From: Eubacteriales bacterium
GTDB lineage: Bacteria > Bacillota > Clostridia > Oscillospirales > Oscillospiraceae
Assembly (NCBI GenBank): GCA_030536515.1
Contig: JAUNPV010000005.1
Location: 62,001-126,000 of the forward strand
Length of the DNA stretch: 64,000 nucleotides
Direction of reading: 5' to 3'
Positions 1 to 8,873 of this stretch are shown here, one piece after another. Numbering within the stretch: the first letter of the stretch is position 1; every line of letters begins with the position of its first letter. The notes under the pieces were generated by a model. It searched no databases, had not been told where the DNA came from, and was given only the letters and a program-made list of their open reading frames with translations. Made by a program: the position numbers and the translations under genes.

Positions 1-669
1 AACGCCTGGACCTACGACGCCCAGATTTCCCACTGCGGCCAGCAGGTGATTTTCCCCGACGGACGGATCACCAAGGTCCTGGACAGCGGCGAAATACGCA
101 TCCGGGACCGGGTCCAGAGCCTGAAGGAGCTGCTCAACGACGGCACCATCGAATCGGGCCTGTGCACCAAGCTCTACCGGGCAGACCTGTTCGAGGGGCT
201 GGCGGGGTGGATGGACTGCTCCATCCGCAACAACGAGGACCTGCTGATGAATTACTATCTGTTCAGCCGGTCCCACCGCTCGGTTTTCGAGGCGGTGTGC
301 CCCTATCACTATATTCTGCGCCAGGGCTCTGCCTCCTACCGGGCTCTGAGCCATTATCTGATTTTCGACCCCATCCGGGTGCGCCAGCAGATTCTTGGAA
401 GCTGCGGCCCGGAAATGCAGGCGGCAGCCCGGGAGGCGCTGCTGCGGAACCTGCTGTTTGCCTATGCCCGGCTGACCATGGCTCCCGCCGGGAGCTTCCG
501 GGAGGAAAAGGCCCAGGTGCGGTGTCTGTTGACCCAGCAGAAGCCCTGGTTTTCCCTGCTGAGCCACCGCAACCGGCTCCTGGCGAACATGATTGTCACT
601 GCCCCCTGGACCTTCCGGGTATCCTACAGGGCCTTTGCCGCCCTGTTCCTGCGGAAGGAGCAGCACTGA
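1..669 (+). CDS. GT2-type glycosyltransferase, C-terminal part (cut by window edge)
   Basis: The frame is open from base 1 to a TGA at 667-669 and has no start codon that looks real, so the gene begins before the window. The visible 222 residues match the C-terminal half of the family-2 glycosyltransferases that follow: a segment with 'CTKLYR' (compare 'NKLYRR' in the next gene), then an acidic 'NNED' segment, then a helical tail. The GT-A nucleotide-binding part is missing. It probably adds a sugar to a surface polysaccharide repeat unit on the cytoplasmic face of the membrane. The next gene starts 16 bases downstream, so they look co-transcribed. Donor and acceptor cannot be told. Confidence 0.8.
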   Translation, partial: NAWTYDAQISHCGQQVIFPDGRITKVLDSGEIRIRDRVQSLKELLNDGTIESGLCTKLYRADLFEGLAGWMDCSIRNNEDLLMNYYLFSRSHRSVFEAVCPYHYILRQGSASYRALSHYLIFDPIRVRQQILGSCGPEMQAAAREALLRNLLFAYARLTMAPAGSFREEKAQVRCLLTQQKPWFSLLSHRNRLLANMIVTAPWTFRVSYRAFAALFLRKEQH

Positions 670-685
670 TTTTGGAGGATATGTT

Positions 686-1666
686 ATGAAGGAGCTTCCG
701 CTGCTCAGCGTGATTGTGCCGGTGTACAAGGTGGAGGCCTACCTGGACCGGTGTGTGGACTCCCTGGTCCAGCAGACCTATGACAACCTGGAAATCCTGC
801 TGGTGGACGACGGGTCGCCGGACAGCTGCGGCGTTCTGTGCGACCGCTGGGCCGCCAGGGACCCCCGGGTCCGGGTGATTCACCAGAAAAACGGCGGTGC
901 CGGAAAGGCCAGAAACACTGCCCTGGACCAGGCCCGGGGAGAGCTGATTGGCATGGTGGACAGCGACGACTATATCGAGCCCCATATGTATCAGCGGCTT
1001 TACAGCCTGCTGGGGGAGAATATTGACATTGTGGAATGCCAGAGCGTCGCTACAGAAAATGACTATGCCCCGCTGGATGATGGAAAAGAGTTTGAGATGA
1101 CAGAAGTGTCGCCGGTAGAGGCGATGAGGGAGCATATCCAGAATACCATGTTTACACAGGTTATATGGAACAAGCTCTACCGCCGCAGCGTCATTGGGGA
1201 CATCCGGTTTCCCGAGGGCAACCTCATCGACGACGAGTTCTTTACCTACCGGGTCATCGGAAACGCCCGGCGGCTGGCCCACACTTCAGCGAAGATGTAC
1301 GCCTACCGGCAGCAGCCCGGCAGCGTCATGCACGAGACCTTTTCCCTGCGGCGGCTCCAGGGCCTCCAGGCGAGGAAGGAGCGGCTGGACTACCTGAAGG
1401 CGCAGATGCCGGAGCTTGTCTACGAGGCCTCGGTCAATCTGTATTTCTTCTGCATCTACGCCGAAAAAATGAGCCTGCGCTTTCTCCCCGCCCACCAGCT
1501 CCCCCAGGCCAGGACCATGATTCGGAAGTTTGCCGCCGGGCTGACCCCGCTGAGACCCAGCAGACGCAATCCCCCGGCGGTGAATTTCTGGCTGGTGCTG
1601 GCCCAGATATCCTTTGACGGGGTCTGCAAAATTCAGAATTATTTGGACATCAAAAAACAACTGTGA
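686..1666 (+). CDS. GT2 family glycosyltransferase
   Basis: This is a 326-residue protein. I start it at ATG 686, preceded by GGAGG at 674-678; the open frame extends upstream but overlaps the previous gene. The GT-A fold opens with 'LSVIVPVYKVEAYLDRC'. 'VDDGSPD' at residues 40-46 is the nucleotide-binding loop, and 'DSDD' at 92-95 is the metal-binding DxD. The 'NKLYRRS' and 'IDDEFFTYR' segments further on recur in four of the neighbouring paralogues and probably shape the acceptor site. It is expected to transfer a nucleotide-sugar residue to a growing surface glycan. The next gene follows after 8 bases. Confidence 0.93.
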   Translation: MKELPLLSVIVPVYKVEAYLDRCVDSLVQQTYDNLEILLVDDGSPDSCGVLCDRWAARDPRVRVIHQKNGGAGKARNTALDQARGELIGMVDSDDYIEPHMYQRLYSLLGENIDIVECQSVATENDYAPLDDGKEFEMTEVSPVEAMREHIQNTMFTQVIWNKLYRRSVIGDIRFPEGNLIDDEFFTYRVIGNARRLAHTSAKMYAYRQQPGSVMHETFSLRRLQGLQARKERLDYLKAQMPELVYEASVNLYFFCIYAEKMSLRFLPAHQLPQARTMIRKFAAGLTPLRPSRRNPPAVNFWLVLAQISFDGVCKIQNYLDIKKQL

Positions 1667-1674
1667 GGTGTACC

Positions 1675-2592
1675 ATGGAATTTACACACAAGGTGACGGT
1701 ATTCACCCCCACCTACAACCGGGCCTATATTCTGGAAAACCTGTACCGCTCCCTCCAGCGGCAGAGCTGCACCGAATTTGAGTGGCTGGTGGTGGATGAC
1801 GGCTCCTCCGACGGCACGGAGGTGCTGGTGGACGGTTGGCAGCGGGAAAACAATCCCTTTCCCATCCGCTATGTAAAAAAGGACAACGGCGGCAAGTGCC
1901 GGGCCATCAACCTGGGGCTGCAAATGGCAAAAGGGGAGCTGTTCTTCACCGTGGATTCTGACGACTACCTCACCGACGATGCCATCGAAAAGGTCATCCG
2001 CTGGGAGGCGGAGCTTCCCAGGGACGGGAACTTCTGCGGCTATGTTGCCAACCGGGGCATCACCCCGGACGAAACCCCCAACACCATTCTGGACTGCGAA
2101 TTTTTGGACGGCAACGCCTTCGACCTGTATGGCCCCGTGGACGGGGAGCGTGCCTTCATCTTCTACACGGAGATTCACCGGAAGTACCTCTACCCGGAGT
2201 TCCCCGGGGAGCGGTTTATGACCGAGGCCGTCACCTGGAACCGCATGGCCCGTGACGGCTACAAAATGCGCTTTTACAACGACATCATCTGGATTTGGGA
2301 GTACAAGCCCGACGGCCTGACCAGAGCTGGTTATAAGGTGTTCCTGGACAATCCCCAGGGCACCGGCCTGTTCTTCCGGGAGCAGTACGCCTTCCTCCAC
2401 AAGCCCTTTTATCAGAAGGTGAAGCTGTGGTACGGCTTCACCTGCCAGAACATCGGCCGCTGCACCACGTCCCAGACGGCGGCCTACATCGGCTGCCCGG
2501 AGTGGGCGGTGGAGCTGTTCAAGGGCATCCACGCCCTGCAGCCCAACCGGCGGCTCCAGGCTATGAAACAATTTTTTGGAAAAAAGAGGTAA
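1675..2592 (+). CDS. GT2 family glycosyltransferase
   Basis: This is a 305-residue protein starting at ATG 1675, with GAGGTG eight bases upstream; an in-frame GTG at 1663 is less likely. It starts with 'VTVFTPTYNRAYIL', has 'VDDGSSDGT' at residues 40-48 and 'DSDD' at 94-97. It is a different subgroup from its neighbours. It lacks the 'NKLYRR' segment and has 'YNDIIWIWEYKPDGLT' in the second half, a pattern of transferases with an 'NGGKCRAINLG' acceptor loop. The role is transfer of one sugar in the polysaccharide unit. It lies 4 bases before the ABC exporter permease gene, in the same operon. Confidence 0.92.
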   Translation: MEFTHKVTVFTPTYNRAYILENLYRSLQRQSCTEFEWLVVDDGSSDGTEVLVDGWQRENNPFPIRYVKKDNGGKCRAINLGLQMAKGELFFTVDSDDYLTDDAIEKVIRWEAELPRDGNFCGYVANRGITPDETPNTILDCEFLDGNAFDLYGPVDGERAFIFYTEIHRKYLYPEFPGERFMTEAVTWNRMARDGYKMRFYNDIIWIWEYKPDGLTRAGYKVFLDNPQGTGLFFREQYAFLHKPFYQKVKLWYGFTCQNIGRCTTSQTAAYIGCPEWAVELFKGIHALQPNRRLQAMKQFFGKKR

Positions 2593-2596
2593 CACC

Positions 2597-3451
2597 ATGT
2601 CCCAAAGCCCTTCCAGCTATCACACCCACATTTCCGCCCGGCACCGGTGGTTTGACCTGAACCTGCGGGAGGTCTGGCAGTACCGGGACCTGATTGTTCT
2701 GTTCACCAAGCGGTCCTTTGTGGTGTCCTACAAGCAGACCATTTTAGGCCCCGCCTGGATTTTCCTCACCCCCCTGTTTTCCTCCATCGTCCAGGCCTTT
2801 GTGTTCGGCGGCATTGCCGGCATCGGCACCGATGGGGTGCCGGGGCTGCTGTTTTATCTGTGCAACAATGCAGTGTGGGCCTATTTTTCCACCTGTCTCA
2901 TCAACAACGCCTCCACCTTTACCGCCAACGCCGGGGTCTTCGGCAAGGTCTACTTTCCCCGGCTGACCACGCCCATTTCCAACGTGATTTCCAGCATCAT
3001 CCGCTTCGGCATTCAAATGCTGCTGGTGCTGCTGTTTATGAGCTATTACCTGGTCCGGGGCAGCCTCCACCCCCGGTGGGCCATGTGGCTGCTGATTCCC
3101 GTGGAGCTGGTTCACTTGGGGCTGCTGGGCATGGGCCTGGGCATCATTATTTCCAGCCTGACCACCAAGTACCGGGATTTGACGGTGCTGGTGGGCTTCG
3201 GCGTGTCGCTGTGGATGTACGCCACTCCGGTGGTGTACCCTTTGTCCACGGTGGCCGACGGGTGGATCAAAAATCTGCTGCTGGTCAACCCGGTGACCCC
3301 CTCGGTGGAGCTGCTGCGCAGCGCCATTCTGGGGGCCGGCACGGTGTACTGGGATGCCTACGCCCTGTCCTGGGCGGTGTCCCTGGTGGTGACCGTGCTG
3401 GGCATTATGATTTTCAACAAGGTCGAGCGGACCTTTATGGATACAGTGTGA
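2597..3451 (+). CDS. ABC-2 type polysaccharide export permease (Wzm/TagG-like)
   Basis: This 284-residue membrane protein has about six hydrophobic segments. The N-terminal cytoplasmic part 'LREVWQYRDLIVLFTKRSFVVSYKQT' (written here in pieces: LREVWQYRDL, then KRSFVVSYKQT) is the hallmark of O-antigen and teichoic-acid exporters, where it forms the gate helix. ATG 2597 follows GAGGTAACACC. It pairs with the ATPase encoded 12 bases downstream to flip lipid-linked polymer across the membrane. The surrounding glycosyltransferases indicate the cargo is the glycan made by this cluster. In Gram-positive bacteria this could be a teichoic-acid-like or capsular polymer; the sequence does not decide which. 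Confidence 0.92.
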   Translation: MSQSPSSYHTHISARHRWFDLNLREVWQYRDLIVLFTKRSFVVSYKQTILGPAWIFLTPLFSSIVQAFVFGGIAGIGTDGVPGLLFYLCNNAVWAYFSTCLINNASTFTANAGVFGKVYFPRLTTPISNVISSIIRFGIQMLLVLLFMSYYLVRGSLHPRWAMWLLIPVELVHLGLLGMGLGIIISSLTTKYRDLTVLVGFGVSLWMYATPVVYPLSTVADGWIKNLLLVNPVTPSVELLRSAILGAGTVYWDAYALSWAVSLVVTVLGIMIFNKVERTFMDTV

Positions 3452-3463
3452 GGAGAGGAAAGC

Positions 3464-4765
3464 ATGAGCAGTTTGAACGAAAAACCCGTTGCCATCCGCC
3501 TTTCCGGCGTTAAGAAAATGTACCGCCTGGGCCAGATTGGCGGCGGCACCCTGACTGCGGACCTGCAAAGCTGGTGGGCCAGAGTCCGGGGGAAGGAGGA
3601 CCCCAACATCCCCGTGAACATGGACCAGCGGCTCATCGGCCAGACCTTCATGGCCCTGAACGGCATCGACCTGGAGGTAAAAAAGGGCGAGGCCCTGGGC
3701 ATCATCGGCGGCAACGGCGCAGGAAAAAGCACCATGCTGAAGCTGCTGTGCCGGGTCACCGCCCCCACCGAGGGGGAAATCGACATCTACGGCCGGATTG
3801 TGTCCATGCTGGAGGTGGGCACCGGCTTCAACGGCGAAATGACCGGCCGGGAGAACGTCTACTTAAACGGCGCCATCCTCGGCATGACCAAGGCGGAAAT
3901 TGATGCTAAAATGGAGGACATCATCGAATTCTCCGAGGTCCGGGACTTCATCGACACCCCGGTCAAGCGCTATTCCTCCGGAATGTTTGTGAAGCTGGCC
4001 TTCTCCGTGGCGGCCCACCTGGACAGCGAAATCATGATCATGGACGAGGTCCTGGCCGTGGGCGACATGGCCTTCCAAAAAAAATGCCTGACCAAAATGC
4101 GAGAAGCCGCCACTCAGCAGGGAAGGACGGTGCTGTATGTCAGCCACAACATGAACACCATCCGCCAGCTCTGTGACCGCTGCGTTGTCATGGACAAAGG
4201 CCGCATCATCTTCCAGGGCGACGTGGAGGAGGCTATTGAGATTTATATGAACAACGAGGCCATGCAGGGCCAGTGGGCCGAAGGCCAGAGTGAGCGGGAC
4301 CTGACAACCTGCGAGACCCGGTCACCATGGGCAGAGGGAAAGGCAAGAATCGTGTATCTGAAGCTGCTGGGTAAGGAGAATGCCCTGTATGCGCCTGGCG
4401 AAAAAATGAAATTCCAAATCCGGATTTTGGCCAATCAGACAATCGAAAACCTGCGCCTACGAGTGGAGATTCGCTACGGTGATGATACCCCTGTGGGGAC
4501 AATGCCAGGCGTATCGTTGGGAACGGTGGAGGCGCAGACGACCAGGGACTTTACCGTGGAGTTTGACCCAATTGGCCTGACTGTAGGACGGTATCGAGTG
4601 GATATGGTGCTGTTCGAGCTGGATGAATTCGGTAACAGCTTTGACCAGGAGCTTCTGCTGCCTGCGTTCCGAATGGAAGTCAGGGAAGAGCAGGGGCTGG
4701 TCTGGAGTCCCCAAAATTGGGGGCATATTCGGTTTGCCGATGCAACCGTGACAAAACTGAACTAA
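3464..4765 (+). CDS. Polysaccharide ABC exporter ATPase with C-terminal Wzt-type domain
   Basis: This is a 433-residue protein. The ATPase part has Walker A 'GGNGAGKS' at residues 82-89, signature 'YSSGM' at 170-174, Walker B 'IMIMDE' near 190-195 and the H-loop 'VSHNM' near 224. An insertion before Walker A (about residues 25-60) is typical of the Wzt/TagH group. Residues from about 290 to 433 form a beta-rich domain like the carbohydrate-binding domain of Wzt, which recognises the chain end of the polymer. By eye the last third of the gene is less GC-rich than the ATPase part, suggesting that the specificity domain was exchanged. It is the partner of the permease upstream. Confidence 0.93.
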   Translation: MSSLNEKPVAIRLSGVKKMYRLGQIGGGTLTADLQSWWARVRGKEDPNIPVNMDQRLIGQTFMALNGIDLEVKKGEALGIIGGNGAGKSTMLKLLCRVTAPTEGEIDIYGRIVSMLEVGTGFNGEMTGRENVYLNGAILGMTKAEIDAKMEDIIEFSEVRDFIDTPVKRYSSGMFVKLAFSVAAHLDSEIMIMDEVLAVGDMAFQKKCLTKMREAATQQGRTVLYVSHNMNTIRQLCDRCVVMDKGRIIFQGDVEEAIEIYMNNEAMQGQWAEGQSERDLTTCETRSPWAEGKARIVYLKLLGKENALYAPGEKMKFQIRILANQTIENLRLRVEIRYGDDTPVGTMPGVSLGTVEAQTTRDFTVEFDPIGLTVGRYRVDMVLFELDEFGNSFDQELLLPAFRMEVREEQGLVWSPQNWGHIRFADATVTKLN

Positions 4766-4774
4766 GGTAAGCAT

Positions 4775-5914
4775 ATGAAGAAAATCAAAATCGTCTTTAT
4801 CCAGGACAAGCTGGTCTGCGGCGGCGCAGAGCAGGCGCTGTTTGATTTGGCAAATCTGCTGGACCGGGAGAAATTTGATATAACGGTGCTGGTGCAGAAG
4901 CCGGGCGGGCCCTGGGACCAGAAATTCCGGGACGGCGGTGTGAATGTAATCTATGATTACTCCTGCCGGAAGGCAACAATCAATCCCGTCGTAAAAGCCC
5001 GGAATATTTCCAGAAAGCTCCGTACAGCTGCGGCCTACCGGCGCAACGGAGAGGGACTGCTGGATGTGGTATGCCCTGGGGCGGATATCATTGTTTCCTA
5101 TTCCATGTGGGACCATGCCCTGTGCGGCTTTGCCCAGGGGGCAAAATCTGTAAAATTTATCCATGGCAATATGCAGACCAATGAGCAGTTCCGAAATCTG
5201 ATTCTGCGGGATGAGAAGCTGCTGCCCCGGTACAGCCGCATTGTCTGTGTGTCCCAGGCGGCCTGGGCTGCCTTTGTAGCCGTTACCGGAAGGCGGGATG
5301 GCGTGGAGATGCACTTTAACCCCATCGACAGCGATGCCGTCTGCCGGAAGGCAGAGCAGCCGGTGAGCATTCCCAATGACCTGCCGGTAATCTGCGCTGT
5401 GGGGCGTCTGGCGAAGGAAAAGGGCTTTGAGCGGCTGATTGTCATTCATCAGCGTCTGGTGGAGCAGGGAATCGCTCATCGGCTGGTGATTGTTGGCGAC
5501 GGACCTGACCGGGATTACATTCGCCGCATCGTAAAGGCGGTGGATGCCCAGGACACTGTGATTTTGGCCGGATATCAGGAAAATCCGTATCCTTATATGA
5601 AAAACAGCCGCTTCGTGGTATGCTCCTCCTTCACCGAGGGGCTGCCGGTCATTGCTATGGAGGCCCTGTGCATGGGTGTGCCTGTGGTGGCGGCGGTACC
5701 CGCTGTCGGCGAGGCCTTTGGCGACGAGCCCTGCGGCCTGATTACGGAAAACGACAATGCAAGCCTGATGGAGGGCATTCGCCGGGCTCTGACTGATGAG
5801 GAATTTTACTGCCAGATGAAGGCCGCCGCCCAGCGGCGCAGTGCATTCTTCTCGGGAAAGCGGATGGTCAGGGAAATCGAGGATATGTTCCTGCAAATGA
5901 TGCAGGAGGACTAA
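4775..5914 (+). CDS. GT4 family glycosyltransferase
   Basis: This is a 379-residue GT-B protein. The N-terminal domain opens with 'KIVFIQDKLVCGGAEQALFDL', given here as its key part GGAEQ, the usual donor-side loop. The C-terminal domain has 'AVGRLAKEKGFERLI', 'LVIVGDGPDRDYI', and the E-x7-E signature in 'SSFTEGLPVIAMEAL', all typical of Glycos_transf_1 retaining transferases. ATG 4775 follows TAAGGTAAG nine bases after the exporter ATPase gene. Its codon use is more mixed than that of the GT2 genes and resembles the 3' end of the ATPase gene, so the two may have arrived together. Sugar and linkage are unknown. Confidence 0.93.
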   Translation: MKKIKIVFIQDKLVCGGAEQALFDLANLLDREKFDITVLVQKPGGPWDQKFRDGGVNVIYDYSCRKATINPVVKARNISRKLRTAAAYRRNGEGLLDVVCPGADIIVSYSMWDHALCGFAQGAKSVKFIHGNMQTNEQFRNLILRDEKLLPRYSRIVCVSQAAWAAFVAVTGRRDGVEMHFNPIDSDAVCRKAEQPVSIPNDLPVICAVGRLAKEKGFERLIVIHQRLVEQGIAHRLVIVGDGPDRDYIRRIVKAVDAQDTVILAGYQENPYPYMKNSRFVVCSSFTEGLPVIAMEALCMGVPVVAAVPAVGEAFGDEPCGLITENDNASLMEGIRRALTDEEFYCQMKAAAQRRSAFFSGKRMVREIEDMFLQMMQED

Positions 5915-5994
5915 ATGCTGTAAATTCAGCGAATAATACCCATATATTCCGAGGGAAACTCTGCCAGAGCTTCCCTGGCAGGAGGTACAGAGCA

Positions 5995-6978
5995 GTGGCA
6001 GAAATATCGATTATGATGGCAGCCTACAATGCAGAAGCCTACATCCGGCGGGCCCTGGACAGCATCCTGGCCTCTACGTTTGCGGATTTTGATATCATCG
6101 TGGTGGACGACGGGAGCAAGGACCGGACCGGGGCCATTGCCGATGAATATGCGGGCCGGGACAGCCGGGTCCATGTGCTCCATCAGCCCAACTCCGGGGT
6201 CTGCGTCACCCGGAACAACGCCATCGACTGGGCCTATGAGCACAGCGACAGCGACTGGATTATTTTCATCGACAGCGACGACTGGATTCACCCGGAGATG
6301 CTGGAGCGGCTGCTGAAGGCCGCCACCGACAACGGCGTCCACATCAGCGCCTGCGGCTATGTGGAGACCACCGGGGAAAGCCCGGTCATTGACCCCGCCG
6401 ACCTGGTCCCCCAGGTGTGGGAGCCCATGAAATTCTACCAGGCGGACTATGTCAACGCCATTATGACCTGCTGCAAGCTCTACCACAAGGACTGCTACCG
6501 CACCGTCCGGCACCCCACCGACAACTACTTTGATGATGAATTTGTCTCCTACAAAATGCTCTACGCCGAGGAAAAAATGACGGTGATTCCCGCTCCGCTG
6601 TACTGCTACTTCATCAACAGCACCGGCCTGACCAAAAACACCTGGTCCCCCAAGCTGCTGGATGCCTGGGTGGCCTACGAGGAGCAGATTGCCTTTTTCA
6701 AAGAAAAGGGCCGGGAGGACCTGGTGAACTTCCGCTACCGGGGGTATCTGGAAAACGCCATGGTCAACTACCACGCCGCCCAGCAGGCCGGGGACAGCCC
6801 GGAAATGGCGGCGGCCCGGGCAAAAATTGACAAGCGGATCAAACAGCTCCTGCGCCGGATGTGGCGCCAGGGCTGCATCCAGTTCTGGATTGACTATGAC
6901 ATCCTGTACACCTTCTACCCCCTGCTGACCCGGGGCTACCGGCTGTGGATCACCCGCCTGGGAGGGAAGCTCAAATGA
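5995..6978 (+). CDS. GT2 family glycosyltransferase
   Basis: This is a 327-residue protein with a GTG start at 5995, chosen because GGAGGT lies at 5981-5986 and no in-frame ATG precedes the conserved 'EISIMMAAYNAEAYIRRAL'. 'VDDGSKDRTG' near residue 37 and 'IDSDDW' near 90-95 mark the nucleotide-sugar and metal sites. The C-terminal part ends in basic and aromatic segments that may touch the membrane. Its stop codon overlaps the start of the next gene (ATGA), which indicates translational coupling. A gap of 80 bases separates it from the GT4 gene. It acts in the same glycan pathway. Confidence 0.92.
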   Translation: MAEISIMMAAYNAEAYIRRALDSILASTFADFDIIVVDDGSKDRTGAIADEYAGRDSRVHVLHQPNSGVCVTRNNAIDWAYEHSDSDWIIFIDSDDWIHPEMLERLLKAATDNGVHISACGYVETTGESPVIDPADLVPQVWEPMKFYQADYVNAIMTCCKLYHKDCYRTVRHPTDNYFDDEFVSYKMLYAEEKMTVIPAPLYCYFINSTGLTKNTWSPKLLDAWVAYEEQIAFFKEKGREDLVNFRYRGYLENAMVNYHAAQQAGDSPEMAAARAKIDKRIKQLLRRMWRQGCIQFWIDYDILYTFYPLLTRGYRLWITRLGGKLK

Positions 6979-8000
6979 CCGCCGTCACGGTCATCGTGCC
7001 GGTGTACCGGGCGGAGGCGTACCTGGGGGCCTGCATTGAAAGCATTTTAAATCAGACCTTTTCCGACTTTGCCCTTATCCTGGTGGACGACGGCAGCCCG
7101 GACCGCTGCGGAGAAATCTGCGAGGCATATTCCCAAAAGGACAGCCGCATCCGGGTCCTCCACCAGGAAAACCAGGGCCAATCCGCCGCCCGGAACCATG
7201 CCCTGGCGGTGACGGACAGCCCCTGGGTGTCCTTTGTGGACAGCGATGATTTGATTCACCCCCGGATGCTGGAGCTTCTGTACCGGGCTGCCCGGGAGGG
7301 AAGCGCCGGGGTCAGTATGTGCCGGATGCTGGAATCCCCCAGCCTGCCGGATACCTTTTTGGAACCAAAAACAGGGGAATTTAAGGTTTTCCACCTAGAC
7401 GACGAAACCCTTTCCCGGATGTACCGGGAGGGAACCTACCCCGCCTGGGTGTCCTGCGGGAAGCTCATCCGCCGGGAGCTGGTCCAGCGCCGCCTGTTCT
7501 GCCCGGGCAGGGTCTATGAGGACAACGAGGCGGTGTGCCGGTGGCTGGCCGGGGAGGACCTGGCCCAAATGGACGAGGAGCTGTATTTCTACCGGACAAA
7601 CCCTGAAAGCACGACAAAATCCGCCTTTTCCATGAAAAAGCTGGACTTTTTGTGGGCCTTGGAAAGCATCACCGGCTTCTATGGCTCCATGGGATTTGCC
7701 ACCACCCGGGACTGCTTTTTTGACCGCTGGGTCCGGGAATCGGCGGGCTTTTACCGGGTGGTCCGCTGGGTGGAGGGGAACAAACGGGCGGCCCGGGCCA
7801 TGAAACGGACCTTCCGCCGCTTCCTTCGGTCCCAGGGCTCCGGGCTCACCAAGCCCCAGCTGGAGGAGGTGCTGGATGCCATGCACCCCAGGCTCATCCG
7901 GCTGTACTGGCCCATGGAGGGGCTGTGCCGCACCCTCCGGCAGGAGGGCCTGGGCGGCCTTGTCCGCAAGCTGCGAAACCATAGAAAAAGGGGAGAATGA
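6975..8000 (+). CDS. GT2 family glycosyltransferase
   Basis: This is a 341-residue protein. ATG 6975 overlaps the TGA of the previous gene by 4 bases and has GGAGG at 6961-6965. The N-terminus 'VTVIVPVYRAEAYLGACI', the loop 'VDDGSPDRCG' and 'VDSDD' form the GT-A active site. 'ENQGQSAARNHAL' is the acceptor-side motif also found in the related genes. The second half has 'VYEDNEAVCRWLA', an acidic segment at the position where the paralogues carry 'DDEFFTYR'. It is a component of the polysaccharide cluster; the specific linkage cannot be inferred. The next gene begins 1 base after the stop codon. Confidence 0.92.
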   Translation: MTAVTVIVPVYRAEAYLGACIESILNQTFSDFALILVDDGSPDRCGEICEAYSQKDSRIRVLHQENQGQSAARNHALAVTDSPWVSFVDSDDLIHPRMLELLYRAAREGSAGVSMCRMLESPSLPDTFLEPKTGEFKVFHLDDETLSRMYREGTYPAWVSCGKLIRRELVQRRLFCPGRVYEDNEAVCRWLAGEDLAQMDEELYFYRTNPESTTKSAFSMKKLDFLWALESITGFYGSMGFATTRDCFFDRWVRESAGFYRVVRWVEGNKRAARAMKRTFRRFLRSQGSGLTKPQLEEVLDAMHPRLIRLYWPMEGLCRTLRQEGLGGLVRKLRNHRKRGE

Positions 8001-8001
8001 A

Positions 8002-8769
8002 ATGGCCATCCCAAAAATCATCCACTACTGCTGGTTCGGCGGGAAGCCCAAGCCGCCTCTGGCGGAAAAATGCATCGCCAGCTGGAAAAAGCACTGCCCG
8101 GACTATGAGCTTGTGGAGTGGAACGAGGGCAATTTTGACATATCCACAGCGCCGGACTACGTGCGCCAGGCCCATGGGGTGGGCCGCTGGGCCTTCGTCA
8201 CCGACTACGTGCGCCTGAAAGCCCTGACGGAGCAGGGGGGCATTTATATGGACACCGACGTGGAGGTCATCCGGCCTCTGGACGGCTACCTGCACCACCG
8301 GGCCTTTGCGGGCTTCGAAAGCCGGCAGGGCATCCAGACGGGACTGCTGGCCTGCGAGCCGGGGTTCCCGCTGTTCCGGGACTTTATGAAATTCTACGAT
8401 ACCGCCGTCTTTCTCCGGCCCGACGGCTCCCACGACACCACCACCAATGTGCAGATTCTGACGAAGCTCTGCCGGCAGCGGGGCCTTCAGATGAATGACC
8501 GGTTCCAGGAACTGGAGGGGCTGGCGGTGTATCCGAAGGAAGTTTTCTGCCCCGTGGATTTTGATACAAAAAAGCTGAAAAAAACCGGGAAAACTCACAC
8601 CATCCACTGGTTTTCCGGCTCCTGGCACACAGAGGAGGAGCTGGCCGCCGAGACCGCCGAAAAGCGCCGCCAGCGCCAGGACAGGCAAAGCCGCCTGCGC
8701 TACGGCCTGGGCAAGGCCCTTTTCGGCGAAAAGGGCTATGCGAAAATAAAGGAAATTCTGAAAAAATAG
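8002..8769 (+). CDS. GT32-like capsular polysaccharide glycosyltransferase
   Basis: This is a 255-residue protein starting at ATG 8002, with GGGAGAATGA just upstream. It starts 'IPKIIHYCWFGGKPKPPLAE' and has 'DTD' at residues 84-86 in 'GGIYMDTDVEVIRPL', the DxD of the Gly_transf_sug (Och1/capsule) group. 'FVTDYVRLKALTEQGG' just before it is the usual helix that holds the donor nucleotide. The basic C-terminal tail (EKRRQRQDRQSRL) may bind membrane. Proteins of this kind add mannose, galactose or glucose to capsular units. It is followed by a 104-base gap holding a palindromic repeat. Confidence 0.9.
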   Translation: MAIPKIIHYCWFGGKPKPPLAEKCIASWKKHCPDYELVEWNEGNFDISTAPDYVRQAHGVGRWAFVTDYVRLKALTEQGGIYMDTDVEVIRPLDGYLHHRAFAGFESRQGIQTGLLACEPGFPLFRDFMKFYDTAVFLRPDGSHDTTTNVQILTKLCRQRGLQMNDRFQELEGLAVYPKEVFCPVDFDTKKLKKTGKTHTIHWFSGSWHTEEELAAETAEKRRQRQDRQSRLRYGLGKALFGEKGYAKIKEILKK

Positions 8770-8777
8770 AAACGACC

Positions 8778-8850
8778 CGTAGGGAACGGATTTATCCGTT
8801 CCGCTTGCAACTGCCCGGTTTCAACGGAACGGATGAATCCGTTCCCTACG
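8778..8850. repeat. Palindromic intergenic repeat, CGTAGGG family
   Basis: A 25-base arm at 8778-8802 (CGTAGGGAACGGATTTATCC and onward) returns as an inverted copy at 8826-8850, with one mismatch near the middle. Each arm contains its own smaller palindrome around GGAACGGAT. The outer ends CGTAGGG and CCCTACG are shared with other intergenic elements in this window at 25735, 30626 and 43037. It lies inside the glycosyltransferase operon and could fold in the transcript. Confidence 0.75.
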
Positions 8851-8873
8851 GTGGGGAAAAAGGAGGGAGTCCC

